A stretch of 25,578 bases of DNA, from positions 1 to 25,578 of the forward strand of contig JAWWBX010000022.1 of NCBI GenBank assembly GCA_033720735.1. The letters are read 5' to 3'. How positions within the stretch are numbered: the first letter of the stretch is position 1; each line of letters starts with the position of its first letter. The notes below the pieces were generated by a model. The model was not told the DNA's origin. It worked only from the letters and a program-made list of their open reading frames with translations, and did not search any database. Of the stretch, positions 7,956 through 15,401 are shown piece by piece. The position numbers and the translations under genes were made by a program. The DNA is from B8-G4 sp033720735 (GTDB lineage Bacteria; Bacteroidota; Bacteroidia; Chitinophagales; Saprospiraceae).

Positions 7956-9047
7956 TCACCTCATCACGGTGGCTTGGTAGCGCATGGATTGGTGGTGGAT
8001 CTGTTTATAGATCTCTTGCACCACCTGGGCGTCTAGATCCAGTTCTTCCGCCATCCGGCCGATATTGTTGATCAGCTGATTCCAGCGTTCTGGCTGGAGG
8101 ATCTGCATATCGTGGTCTTTTTTAATGCGCGCAATGTCCTCCAGAACTCTGAATCTCCGCGAGAGCGTGTACAACAGGTCGTTGTCGATCTCGTCGATTT
8201 CATCGCGGAACAGGCCCAGCTTGTGGTCAGCGTTCGATGCCAGGTCGTGCATGCGCCGCGTTCTCAACCGACTGATCAGGACCTTCAGGTCTCCGGGGGT
8301 CAGCTGCTGATCCTGGTCACTTAGGGCATTGCCAGGGTCGGGATGGGTTTCGATCATCAGCCCGTCCATGCCAAGATCCATGGCTTTTTGAGCAATTTCT
8401 GCCAGCGTGTCGCGCTGTCCGCAAATATGACTCGGGTCGCAGATCAGCGGTAGTTCCGGGACGGTCATCTTCAGTTGGATGGGGATTTGCCAATGCGGAG
8501 GATTGCGGAATTTCTTGTGCTCCCCCACGGAAAAACCACGATGTATGGCCGCCAATTGTCGTAATCCCACCGAGTTGAGGCGCTCAAGCGCACCCACCCA
8601 CAACTGCAGGTCGGGATTCAACGGATTTTTGACGAAGACAGGAATATCCACGCCGCGCAGGGCTTCGGCAATCTCGGAGACGCTGAATGGATTTACCGTG
8701 GTGCGTGCCCCCAGCCACAAGACATCGATCTCATGCGCCAGCGCTTGCTCGACATGGTGGGCGCTGCCTACCTCGATGGTGGTGCGCAGACCGGTTTCCT
8801 TTTTCACCCGCTGCATCCAGCGCAAGGCGGGGGTGCCGATGCCTTCGAATGAACCGGGCCGCGTTCGTGGCTTCCAGATGCCCGCACGAAACAAGGAAAC
8901 CTCAGGTGTTTCCGTGACGATGGCGCGGGCCGTTTGCAACACCTGCTCTTCAGTTTCAGCACTGCAGGGGCCGCTGATGATCAACGGCCTGTCGGGCGAG
9001 CAAAAGGACTCCTCTTTGGGCTGAATGTCGATGTGAATCTTTTTCAT
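7956..9047 (-). CDS. Bifunctional DAHP synthase / chorismate mutase (type II)
   Basis: 363 residues. The N-terminal two thirds (about 1-265) is a DAHP synthase of the short KDO8P-synthase-like class, which condenses PEP with erythrose 4-phosphate in the first shikimate-pathway step. Visible residues are SGPC with metal ligand Cys28, KPRT (59-62), the PEP-site arginine in GART (113-116), His206 in DPSH, and Glu233 in IETHP. The C-terminal part (about 270-360) is an AroQ-type chorismate mutase with FRDEIDEIDNDLL, basic residues in RRF and IARIKK, Glu320 and Gln353, matching the known catalytic set. Such fusions are known in Bacteroidota, where the mutase domain helps feedback control. The ATG at 9047 gives an ATGA overlap with the aminotransferase gene; the frame extends further but would bury that stop. 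Last gene of the aromatic operon. Confidence 0.93.
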   Translation of the reverse strand: MKKIHIDIQPKEESFCSPDRPLIISGPCSAETEEQVLQTARAIVTETPEVSLFRAGIWKPRTRPGSFEGIGTPALRWMQRVKKETGLRTTIEVGSAHHVEQALAHEIDVLWLGARTTVNPFSVSEIAEALRGVDIPVFVKNPLNPDLQLWVGALERLNSVGLRQLAAIHRGFSVGEHKKFRNPPHWQIPIQLKMTVPELPLICDPSHICGQRDTLAEIAQKAMDLGMDGLMIETHPDPGNALSDQDQQLTPGDLKVLISRLRTRRMHDLASNADHKLGLFRDEIDEIDNDLLYTLSRRFRVLEDIARIKKDHDMQILQPERWNQLINNIGRMAEELDLDAQVVQEIYKQIHHQSMRYQATVMR

Positions 9048-10216
9048 GTCATCGCAGTTGAAAGTGTGATCCGGTGGATTGCTTCTTCGATCCGGTCCTC
9101 GCTGATGCAAAGGGAAGCACGGACGTATTGTCTCCCGTTTTGCCCGAAGATGGATCCGGGTGTCAGGAAGATTGCATGTGAGTGGAGTAGTCGGTCAGTA
9201 AAGGATGCTGCGTCCTGTGCATGGTTTGGGATCCGAGCCCACACAAACAGTCCGGCGGCGGGCGCGGCTACGTGACACCCGAGTGAGGTGAGTAGCCTGA
9301 TCACCAGCTCTTGTCTGCTGCGGTAGCGGGCGTCCTGAGCCTTCCGCCATTTGGCATCGACCTGCAAAGCGGCGATGGCCGCTTCCTGTACCGGGCGGAA
9401 CATACCCGAATCAACATTGGATTTAACCTGTAATACGGTATCGATGCAGGGGCTGGGCCCAATCAACATCCCCACGCGCCATCCGGCCATGTGGTGTGAC
9501 TTGCTGAGCGAGTTGAGTTCAACTGCACAATGTTCACTGCCCGGCACGCTGAGCAGGCTGATAGGTGGTTTGGCATTATTGACCAGACTGTACGGGTTGT
9601 CCATGCACAACAGGATGTCACGCTCAAGGGCAAACGCAACGAGTCGGTCCAGGACCGATCGACTGGCCAGCGCACCGGTCGGCATATGCGGGTAGTTGAG
9701 CCACATGCACCTGATCCGGGAGGTGTCCATGGCTTCCAGTGCCGTGAGATCCGGAAGCCACTGATGTTCGGGGAGCAGATCGTAGGTCAACGGGGTGCCG
9801 CCGGCCAGTCGGGTGGCACGCGCATAGGCGGCGTATCCCGGATCCGGTACGAGCACCTGGTCGCCGGGGTCCAGGTAGGCCATTGACAGATAAAAGATAC
9901 CTTCCTTCGCACCCAGTAAAGGCAGCACCTGCCGATCGGGGTCAACGATGACACCATAGATGCGTCGATACCACTGAGCCATTGCTGATCGCAGTGCCGG
10001 CAGCCCGCCGTACGGTTGGTACCCATGCGCATCTTCGGAAGTAACCGACTGTTGCAGTTGTGACACCGCGTTGTCCGGAGGTGTGCGATCAGGGTTGCCA
10101 ATGCCCAGATTGATCACATCATTCCCGGCCAATTCCATCGCACGGATCTCCTGCAGTTTGTCGGCGAAGTAATATGTGTCTACCTGGTGTAGACGTTGTG
10201 CGGGCCGTACAGTCAT
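9044..10216 (-). CDS. Class I/II PLP-dependent aminotransferase, probably aromatic
   Basis: 390 residues, fold type I. The PLP lysine is Lys239 in NSLSKSHHMAGWRVG; Asp206 and Tyr209 in MDNPYSLV are the usual cofactor contacts, and GAKEGI (102-107) is the phosphate-side loop. The N-terminal NLGIGNPD motif is typical of the LL-diaminopimelate/aspartate aminotransferase group. Its place between pheA and DAHP synthase-chorismate mutase, with 4-base ATGA overlaps on both sides, argues for transamination of phenylpyruvate, hydroxyphenylpyruvate or prephenate. One oddity is that the nearly universal Asn of the NPTG motif is Met178 here (NYPHMPTG). No prephenate dehydrogenase gene (tyrA) is present in this operon. 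Confidence 0.88.
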   Translation of the reverse strand: MTVRPAQRLHQVDTYYFADKLQEIRAMELAGNDVINLGIGNPDRTPPDNAVSQLQQSVTSEDAHGYQPYGGLPALRSAMAQWYRRIYGVIVDPDRQVLPLLGAKEGIFYLSMAYLDPGDQVLVPDPGYAAYARATRLAGGTPLTYDLLPEHQWLPDLTALEAMDTSRIRCMWLNYPHMPTGALASRSVLDRLVAFALERDILLCMDNPYSLVNNAKPPISLLSVPGSEHCAVELNSLSKSHHMAGWRVGMLIGPSPCIDTVLQVKSNVDSGMFRPVQEAAIAALQVDAKWRKAQDARYRSRQELVIRLLTSLGCHVAAPAAGLFVWARIPNHAQDAASFTDRLLHSHAIFLTPGSIFGQNGRQYVRASLCISEDRIEEAIHRITLSTAMT

Positions 10217-11037
10217 ACGCGTTGATGTTTCACTTGATATTGTCCCATGATGCGCATGCCCCGGATCGTCCGGGCCATCCTAACGAGCAATTGATCCGGG
10301 ATTGATCCGGCCTGACAGGTCACCTCTGCAAAAACCAGTGCCCCGTCACCATCATCTCGCGGCATGGTAGTCATGGACAAGGTGCACCCGGATGTTTCGA
10401 CCATCACGCTCAATTCGGTGGAGAGCGCAGTCGGATTCGCACAAATGAAATTGACGATCGCCTTGTCTGGGTTGGGTACCGGTCGCGCCCCGACCGACAA
10501 GACCAAGAACCTTGTGTAGTTATCCTGTCGGTCACCTATATTTTCGGCGATGATTTGCAGCCCATGGTGTGCGGCTGCTTCCCGGCTGGCAATGGCTGCG
10601 GCGCCCGCGATCCTGTTTGTCGCGATCTCATGTGCAGATGCCGCAGTATCCACACTTGGCATTGACTGCATTCGCGGGTGCGCCTTGAGAAAGCGTGTGC
10701 ACTGCCGAAGCGCCACCGGATGCGATAAGACCTGGCGGATGGACCGCAGCGATGTGCCTGGTAGTGCCATGAGATGATGATGGATCGGTAACTGCAACTC
10801 ACCAACAATGTGCATCGGGTACTGGGCCAATAGAAGGTAGTTGTCATGCAACGGTCCTACGATCGAGTTTTCAATGGCCATGAGCGCAAAGGCACTGCGA
10901 TTCGTCACCAGGGCATTGCAGACGTCGTGAAATGATTGACAGGGCAGGATCGAAAGATCGCGCTCGCCAAAATATCTTCTGGCGGCAATGTCGTGGAACG
11001 ATGTCCTGACTCCCTGGATAGCGACTTGTGCTTGCAT
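10213..11037 (-). CDS. pheA: Prephenate dehydratase
   Basis: 274 residues, the normal length of the monofunctional enzyme, which converts prephenate to phenylpyruvate for phenylalanine synthesis. The catalytic domain (about 1-182) includes the AIENSIVGPLHDNY segment (54-67) and the signature Thr-Arg-Phe at 175-177 (DNYTRFLVL). An ACT regulatory domain follows (about 193-270), but the Phe-binding motifs usually written GALV and ESRP read TALS and TTMP, so allosteric control by Phe may be altered. The ATG at 11037 is chosen; a TTG nine bases upstream would fall at the base of the U tract of the leader terminator. First structural gene of the operon; control by transcription attenuation is visible in the leader. 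Confidence 0.93.
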   Translation of the reverse strand: MQAQVAIQGVRTSFHDIAARRYFGERDLSILPCQSFHDVCNALVTNRSAFALMAIENSIVGPLHDNYLLLAQYPMHIVGELQLPIHHHLMALPGTSLRSIRQVLSHPVALRQCTRFLKAHPRMQSMPSVDTAASAHEIATNRIAGAAAIASREAAAHHGLQIIAENIGDRQDNYTRFLVLSVGARPVPNPDKAIVNFICANPTALSTELSVMVETSGCTLSMTTMPRDDGDGALVFAEVTCQAGSIPDQLLVRMARTIRGMRIMGQYQVKHQRV

Positions 11038-11044
11038 CTTCCGC

Positions 11045-11076
11045 AAAAAAAAAGGTCCCGGATGCGATCCGGAACC
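11045..11076 (-). terminator. Leader terminator (attenuator) of the pheA operon
   Basis: Read on the minus strand, GGTTCCGGAT pairs with ATCCGGGACC over ten base pairs with a CGC loop, and nine T residues follow (11053-11045). The one irregular pair is U-G in this strand's RNA but would be a C-A mismatch in the plus-strand RNA, so the hairpin is built for minus-strand transcripts. It stops 7 bases before the pheA ATG, so RNA polymerase must pass it to express the operon. Confidence 0.88.
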
Positions 11077-11121
11077 TCTTGAGTTATAAGCTATTGCAAC
11101 GTATTACCCGTTCGGCTCCGG
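11069..11121 (-). promoter_or_regulatory. Antiterminator pairing of the pheA attenuator
   Basis: CCGGAGCC (minus strand, 11121-11114), which lies in leader codons 18-20, is complementary over eight base pairs (one G-U) to GGTTCCGG (11076-11069), the 5' arm of the terminator. The two pairings are mutually exclusive. A ribosome stalled at the Phe codons would leave CCGGAGCC free and favour read-through. A ribosome at the leader stop codon would cover it and let the terminator form. Confidence 0.75.
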
Positions 11122-11172
11122 TGCCGGGCCAAAAAAGTAAAACGATGTGTGGTTAAATCTGTACTGAGCCAT
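11104..11172 (-). CDS. Phe/Tyr-rich leader peptide of the pheA operon (22 codons)
   Basis: A 22-codon reading frame from ATG at 11172 to TAA at 11104. The peptide begins MAQYRFNHTS and continues FYFFGPAPEPNG. It has four Phe (6, 11, 13, 14) and two Tyr (4, 12) in 22 residues, with a run of F-Y-F-F at codons 11-14. It is preceded by an A-rich GTAAAA stretch typical of translation starts in this phylum and ends 27 bases before the leader terminator. This is the classic form of an attenuation leader peptide, as in pheL of enterobacteria: its translation reports the supply of charged tRNA-Phe and tRNA-Tyr. The GPAPEPNG tail has no cluster of control codons; its DNA supplies the antiterminator segment. 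Confidence 0.85.
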   Translation of the reverse strand: MAQYRFNHTSFYFFGPAPEPNG

Positions 11173-11192
11173 TTTTACGCGGCTTGTGTTTA

Positions 11193-11223
11193 CAATGATA
11201 GATCAAAAGTTCAATTATCCAAA
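11193..11223 (-). promoter_or_regulatory. Promoter of the pheA leader and operon
   Basis: On the minus strand TTTG (11223-11220) is followed after exactly 19 bases by TATCATTG (11200-11193), a good match to the Bacteroidota consensus TTTG-N19/20-TAnnTTTG. This predicts a start near 11187 and a short untranslated segment before the leader ATG at 11172. No operator is recognised. Confidence 0.7.
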
Positions 11224-11319
11224 AAAGACTGCAAATGAATTGTCGCCCCACCCAACCTCTCCAGGTATCCTGGCCGTCTTAGGGGATGAAGATTTCTGAT
11301 TGATCATTAACCAGATACC

Positions 11320-12609
11320 ATGCAACTGAAAACGACCTTTCCGATACTGTTGGGACTCGCCATCTGTGCGATCAGTATTTCGGGCTGCCTGCAGGACAAC
11401 TGCGACCGCACGCACACCTTTATCCAGTTTGATCCGGTTTACAAGCCGCTTGAGGAGATCCGGACCGACATTCAGGTGAGCGATCCGCGGGAGTTGGAAG
11501 ACCCGGGTAACATCAATTACTATAACGGCTACCTGCTGGTCAACGAGCGCCGCGAAGGTGTGCACGTGATCGACAACCGCGATCCGGCCAATCCGGTCAA
11601 CATCGCCTTTATCGAGATCCCGGGCAACCTGGACCTGGCGGTCAAGGACAATATTCTCTATGCCGACATGTACCTGGACCTGGTGGCGATCGATATTTCT
11701 GATCCGACCAATGCCAGCCTGATTTCGCGGCGCGAGGATGTCTTCTCCACGTTCTATCCCTTCCAGGACAATCTTGGATATGTCGTGGAATTCATTCCGA
11801 CGGAAGTGACGCTCGAGGTCAACTGTAACGAAGATCAATTTGGCTCGCCCTGGTTCTGGCGTGGCGGGTTGTTCTTTGCAAATATCGATGTGGCCTTTGA
11901 TCTCAACACCTCCGGTTCTGCCGGTGAGGTCGGCGGCGGCGTAGGGATTGGTGGCTCCATGGCACGCTTTACGATTGCCAAGGATCACTTGTACACACTG
12001 GATGACTGGAAGATGCGCGTATTCGATATCTCGCAGGCAGACCCGGTGCCCGGTGCAACGATCGATGTCGGCTGGGGGATCGAGACCTTGTTTCCCTATG
12101 GAGATTTTCTCTTCATCGGTTCCAATTCAGGGATGTTCATCTACGACAATGCTGACCCGGCGCAACCGGTCTTCCTGTCATTATTCCAGCATGCGCGGGC
12201 CTGCGATCCGGTCTTTGTCAGCGACGACGTGGCGTATGTCACCTTGCGCGACGGCACCATCTGTGAGGGCTTTGTCAACCAGCTGGACATCATTGATGTT
12301 TCGGACCTGGCGAATCCAAGCCTGATCCGCTCATACGGCATGGAGCATCCACACGGCCTGTCGGTGGTCGGTGAGACCCTTTACCTGTGTGAAGGTCAGC
12401 ACGGCCTCAAGGTGTTCTCTGTCGAAGATCTCCAGCGGGTCGATGAGCAATTGCTCGACCACATCAAGAACATCGATGCCTTCGACGTGATCGTGCTGCC
12501 TCCGGGTGATCTGGTCATGATGATCGGCCAGGACGGGCTGTATCAATATGATGCCACTGACCGAGCCAACCTGGTCGAACTTTCCGTGATCAACGTAAAC
12601 CGGCAATAA
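11320..12609 (+). CDS. LVIVD-repeat beta-propeller lipoprotein
   Basis: 429 residues. The signal peptide ends in the lipobox ISGC with Cys23 as lipidation site. The rest consists of LVIVD-type repeats, short blade-like units with the pattern of a value, 'hVIDnrDPaNPV' and a following 'G-y-' strand; clear examples are VHVIDNRDPANPVNI, LVAIDISDPTNASLI, MRVFDISQADPV, MFIYDNADPAQPVFL and LDIIDVSDLANPSLI. Such proteins fold as surface-exposed propellers in Bacteroidota and are usually of unknown role. The next gene begins one base after its stop, so the two are cotranscribed. The promoter is not obvious in the 147 bases between it and the divergent pheA promoter. Confidence 0.88.
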   Translation: MQLKTTFPILLGLAICAISISGCLQDNCDRTHTFIQFDPVYKPLEEIRTDIQVSDPRELEDPGNINYYNGYLLVNERREGVHVIDNRDPANPVNIAFIEIPGNLDLAVKDNILYADMYLDLVAIDISDPTNASLISRREDVFSTFYPFQDNLGYVVEFIPTEVTLEVNCNEDQFGSPWFWRGGLFFANIDVAFDLNTSGSAGEVGGGVGIGGSMARFTIAKDHLYTLDDWKMRVFDISQADPVPGATIDVGWGIETLFPYGDFLFIGSNSGMFIYDNADPAQPVFLSLFQHARACDPVFVSDDVAYVTLRDGTICEGFVNQLDIIDVSDLANPSLIRSYGMEHPHGLSVVGETLYLCEGQHGLKVFSVEDLQRVDEQLLDHIKNIDAFDVIVLPPGDLVMMIGQDGLYQYDATDRANLVELSVINVNRQ

Positions 12610-12610
12610 G

Positions 12611-13345
12611 ATGTCACGACAGATCTATCTCACAATGCTTGTCCTGTTCCTGGCCCTCGTAACGGGCCGGGCCCAGGATGCTCCAAAGACGATTGACATC
12701 CTGACCACGGTCAATGGCAGCATCTGGAAAGGGACCATTCAGTCATGGGACGCCGAGAAGGTGGTCTTTGAGACGCTGAACGGCGTACGGGTGGAATTCC
12801 GGACCACGGATGTGACCAGGGTGCGCCAGCGACTGGTCGGCGCCCAACGTGTTCCAAAACCCTATGCATTCAAGGAAGAGGGCACGTACCAGGTCGTGCA
12901 GTTTGCGACCTCGGGCGGCTTTGATGCCGGCATCAGCGTCACGTATGCCATTGGTCACCGGTTTAGCCGCATGCTCGGCGTGGGTGTCGGGGTTGGTTTT
13001 GAAAACTTCGAGCTGGACGAAGGCAAGCATATCTACCCGGTGTTTGCTGAGGTGCGTGGATTTTTCCGGGAAAAGAAACTTTCACCATACTACGCCGGCC
13101 GGATCGGATATGGCTTTGCCACCGGGGATGAAGAACTGGGTGTTGCGGAGGCGAAAGGCGGATTCCTCGGGAATGCCGAGTTGGGAATCAGGTTTGGAGG
13201 GAGTGAAAAAGTCAATTTCTATGCCGGCATAGGTGCGCATTTTCAAAAAGCCACCTACCGGATAGACTGGCCATGGAACGAAGACAGGATCATTGACAGA
13301 GTCTGGTATCAGCGCACAGAGCTTAAATTTGGAATCGTCTTTTAG
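12611..13345 (+). CDS. Outer-membrane beta-barrel protein with N-terminal periplasmic domain
   Basis: 244 residues with a signal peptide (about 1-21, VTGRAQ). Residues about 27-75 form a small domain of the pattern 'VNGSIWKGTIQSWDAEKVVFETLNGV', like the short beta-rich modules often found ahead of barrels in this phylum. The remaining 160 residues alternate short amphipathic strands with aromatic ends (SVTYAIGHRFSRMLGVGVGVGFE, SPYYAGRIGYGF, NFYAGIGAHFQ) and finish in ELKFGIVF, a typical barrel C-terminus. Function unknown. It follows the LVIVD lipoprotein by one base, and the sigma gene follows after 28 bases, so all four genes 11320-15327 are probably one operon. Confidence 0.78.
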   Translation: MSRQIYLTMLVLFLALVTGRAQDAPKTIDILTTVNGSIWKGTIQSWDAEKVVFETLNGVRVEFRTTDVTRVRQRLVGAQRVPKPYAFKEEGTYQVVQFATSGGFDAGISVTYAIGHRFSRMLGVGVGVGFENFELDEGKHIYPVFAEVRGFFREKKLSPYYAGRIGYGFATGDEELGVAEAKGGFLGNAELGIRFGGSEKVNFYAGIGAHFQKATYRIDWPWNEDRIIDRVWYQRTELKFGIVF

Positions 13346-13373
13346 GGTCACACACCCTGAAAGTCAATTCGCA

Positions 13374-13934
13374 ATGCCATCTCTGCGCAAGACATACAGT
13401 GAAGAGGAGATCCTCGCCGGGTGCCGCCGGAACGAGCGGAAATATCAGGAACTGCTGTACCGGCGGCACTTTGATACGATGACCCGGATGATCAGACGAT
13501 TTACCCAGGATGACGAGCGTGTCCTGGATATCCTGAACAATGGGATGTTGCGTGTTTTTCAGAAGATCGAATCGTATTCAGGCACGGGCTCACTGGAGGG
13601 ATGGATCCGGCGGATCGTGTATCACAGCATCTCGGACTACTTCAAGAAGGAATCGAGATATCTGCGGTTTATCGTTCTGGAAGACAAGGACAAGGAATAT
13701 GCATCGTCAGCACTCGACGATCTTTACTATACCGACCTGCTTGCCATGGTAGAAGATCTGCCGGAGAAAAGCAGAGAAGTCTTCAAGCTCTATGCCATCG
13801 AAGGCTATTCGCACAAGGAGATCGCCGACATGCTGCAGATCAGTACAGGAACGTCGAAGTGGCACTTGTCCAATGCCCGCGACCAATTGAAACAAATCAT
13901 TCACCAACGCATGGATCAGAATTATGCCGGATAA
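13374..13934 (+). CDS. ECF-type RNA polymerase sigma factor
   Basis: 186 residues from the ATG at 13374; the frame stays open upstream to 13293, but that part overlaps the preceding gene and lacks family features. Region 2 shows YRRHFDTMTRMIRRF, then DDERVLDILNNGMLRVFQKI and a GSLEGWIRRIVYHSISDYF segment. Region 4 is LPEKSREVFKLYAIEGYSHKEIADMLQISTGTSKWHLSNAR, an HTH with the usual EGYSHKEIA start. It is not closely similar to the sigma factor at 7250-7837. It overlaps the downstream membrane protein gene by 11 bases, the arrangement expected for a sigma factor and its anti-sigma factor. Confidence 0.9.
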   Translation: MPSLRKTYSEEEILAGCRRNERKYQELLYRRHFDTMTRMIRRFTQDDERVLDILNNGMLRVFQKIESYSGTGSLEGWIRRIVYHSISDYFKKESRYLRFIVLEDKDKEYASSALDDLYYTDLLAMVEDLPEKSREVFKLYAIEGYSHKEIADMLQISTGTSKWHLSNARDQLKQIIHQRMDQNYAG

Positions 13935-15327
13935 CAGGAAATACGAGGCACAAGACCTGATAGAGCGCGGATGGCAGCAGATGTCCGAACTGCTGGACAG
14001 GGAAATGCCGCAAAAACGGAAACGCCGGGGAGCCGCCTGGCTCTTGTGGGGTATCGGAGCACTGGTCTTACTGGCCGGTGTTTCGTTGATTCTGCTCCGC
14101 ACCGACAGCCCGGAACAGGTCACGCCGGCAGAGCCATCCGGACAGCATCATGCGCTGGCACCTGAGGCCACGGCGCCTTCCACCATACCTGGGTCGGCTG
14201 TTGAGCATGACCGCGAAGTGGACCCGGCCGGTCCGGTTGATAAAGCAGCAAGCGAACCGGCCCGGCAAGCGACGGCTGACGCAGTGGCCCGGACAACTGC
14301 GGGAGACGAACGCAAAATGGAATCTCCGGATGCGGCCGACCGATCCACTGCCGCATCAGAGACGATCAGGACAACAACCCGGAGTGAGGGAGTCACAGGC
14401 CACGACCCGGAGTCCCGGCCAACGTCAGGACAACTGGCAGAAAACATGGCTTCCCCTGATTCTACAAGCGTTCAACCTGAAACATCGCCAACGCGCGCGG
14501 ATGCACCTCCCGGGATCAATGCAGAGATCCCCGGACGATCAATTGTGATTGTCGATGAGGCCAGCAGACTGGATGTCACACCACTGACGTCTGCGATGCG
14601 CCAGATCCCTGCATTCGTTGCGCTGGACGGCATCGAACGCCGGGCATTGGCACTGCATGGTCTGACTGCGATCCATCTGAATGACGCGATCAGTGTCTAT
14701 GGTGTGGAGGCCGGTATCGCATTGACGTACGACGTTGGCAGGCGGATCAGCCTGATGACCGGTTTGACATATGGCCATTATCGCGAGAGGGGGCTGTTCA
14801 GGATCTCCCCCAACAAACAGTTTGACGAACTGGCGAGCCCTGTCGACCAGGATACCACCATGGGTGGGTCACCCGGGACCGGAACCAGCGTCCTTGCCAA
14901 CACGATCTATGACAATACGGTCGGATATGACACGGCACGCATCCTCGCGGACCGGTACAACTACCTCCACATGCCGCTGGTCGTGCGCTACCAGCTGACG
15001 CCAAAAATTGGACTGAGTCTTGGCATCAAAGGATCGCGTCTGTTGAGTGCGCCATCGGAATATGCGATCGACCAGCAGTCCTCGTCCTTTACGCAGAATC
15101 TGCGGCTCGATGGCAATGGACCAAATAATTTCCTGTACAACTTCGGGATCCTGCGCAAGTGGGATGTCGCCCCCCTGGCCGGGGTCACCTTGCAAACCGG
15201 GCGCAGGACGGAACTGGACGTGCATTATCAGCACGGACTCGTACCATTTATCGACCGGATGGGGGTGATCGACCGCTCGGATTATCATCGCACGTTGGCG
15301 GTGGCTCTCCGCTACAGGATTTGGTGA
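13924..15327 (+). CDS. Membrane-anchored protein with C-terminal beta-barrel-like domain, putative anti-sigma factor
   Basis: 467 residues. A short cytosolic segment (1-36) with IERGWQQMSELLDREM and a basic patch KRKRR precedes one transmembrane helix (about 37-59). Residues 60 to about 205 are a disordered Pro/Ala/Ser/Thr/Glu-rich linker. The C-terminal 240 residues resemble an outer-membrane barrel domain: repeated strands such as ISVYGVEAGIALTYDVGRR, ISLMTGLTYGHY, MPLVVRYQLTPKIGLSLGIKG and a final LAVALRYRIW. The position, overlapping the sigma gene by 11 bases, makes it the likely anti-sigma factor. The same chain seems to carry an inner-membrane anchor and an outer-membrane-type barrel joined by a linker that could span the periplasm. 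It contains no zinc-finger anti-sigma motif. Confidence 0.7.
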   Translation: MPDNRKYEAQDLIERGWQQMSELLDREMPQKRKRRGAAWLLWGIGALVLLAGVSLILLRTDSPEQVTPAEPSGQHHALAPEATAPSTIPGSAVEHDREVDPAGPVDKAASEPARQATADAVARTTAGDERKMESPDAADRSTAASETIRTTTRSEGVTGHDPESRPTSGQLAENMASPDSTSVQPETSPTRADAPPGINAEIPGRSIVIVDEASRLDVTPLTSAMRQIPAFVALDGIERRALALHGLTAIHLNDAISVYGVEAGIALTYDVGRRISLMTGLTYGHYRERGLFRISPNKQFDELASPVDQDTTMGGSPGTGTSVLANTIYDNTVGYDTARILADRYNYLHMPLVVRYQLTPKIGLSLGIKGSRLLSAPSEYAIDQQSSSFTQNLRLDGNGPNNFLYNFGILRKWDVAPLAGVTLQTGRRTELDVHYQHGLVPFIDRMGVIDRSDYHRTLAVALRYRIW

Positions 15328-15360
15328 CCGGGGCAGCATCGCATCCCTGATGGCCGTTCA

Positions 15361-15381
15361 TTAGCCGTGTTCTCCGGCTAA
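15361..15381 (+). repeat. Small hairpin between the sigma operon and the MATE gene
   Basis: TTAGCCG (15361-15367) and CGGCTAA (15375-15381) are perfect complements with a seven-base loop. No T run follows, so it would be at best a weak or factor-assisted terminator or a transcript-stabilising hairpin for the operon ending at 15327. The MATE gene starts 20 bases downstream. Confidence 0.3.
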
Positions 15382-15401
15382 CTCCGATATTCGCACATCC
15401 A

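Noticed and set aside
11054..11076. The hairpin as a plus-strand terminator
   Set aside because: On the plus strand it has a C-A mismatch and no T run after it; the T run and the G-U pair exist only for minus-strand RNA.
11215..11988. Long minus-strand frame opposite the LVIVD lipoprotein gene
   Set aside because: It mirrors codon structure of the plus-strand gene, lacks any recognisable motif, and its opposite frame has a lipobox and clear repeats.
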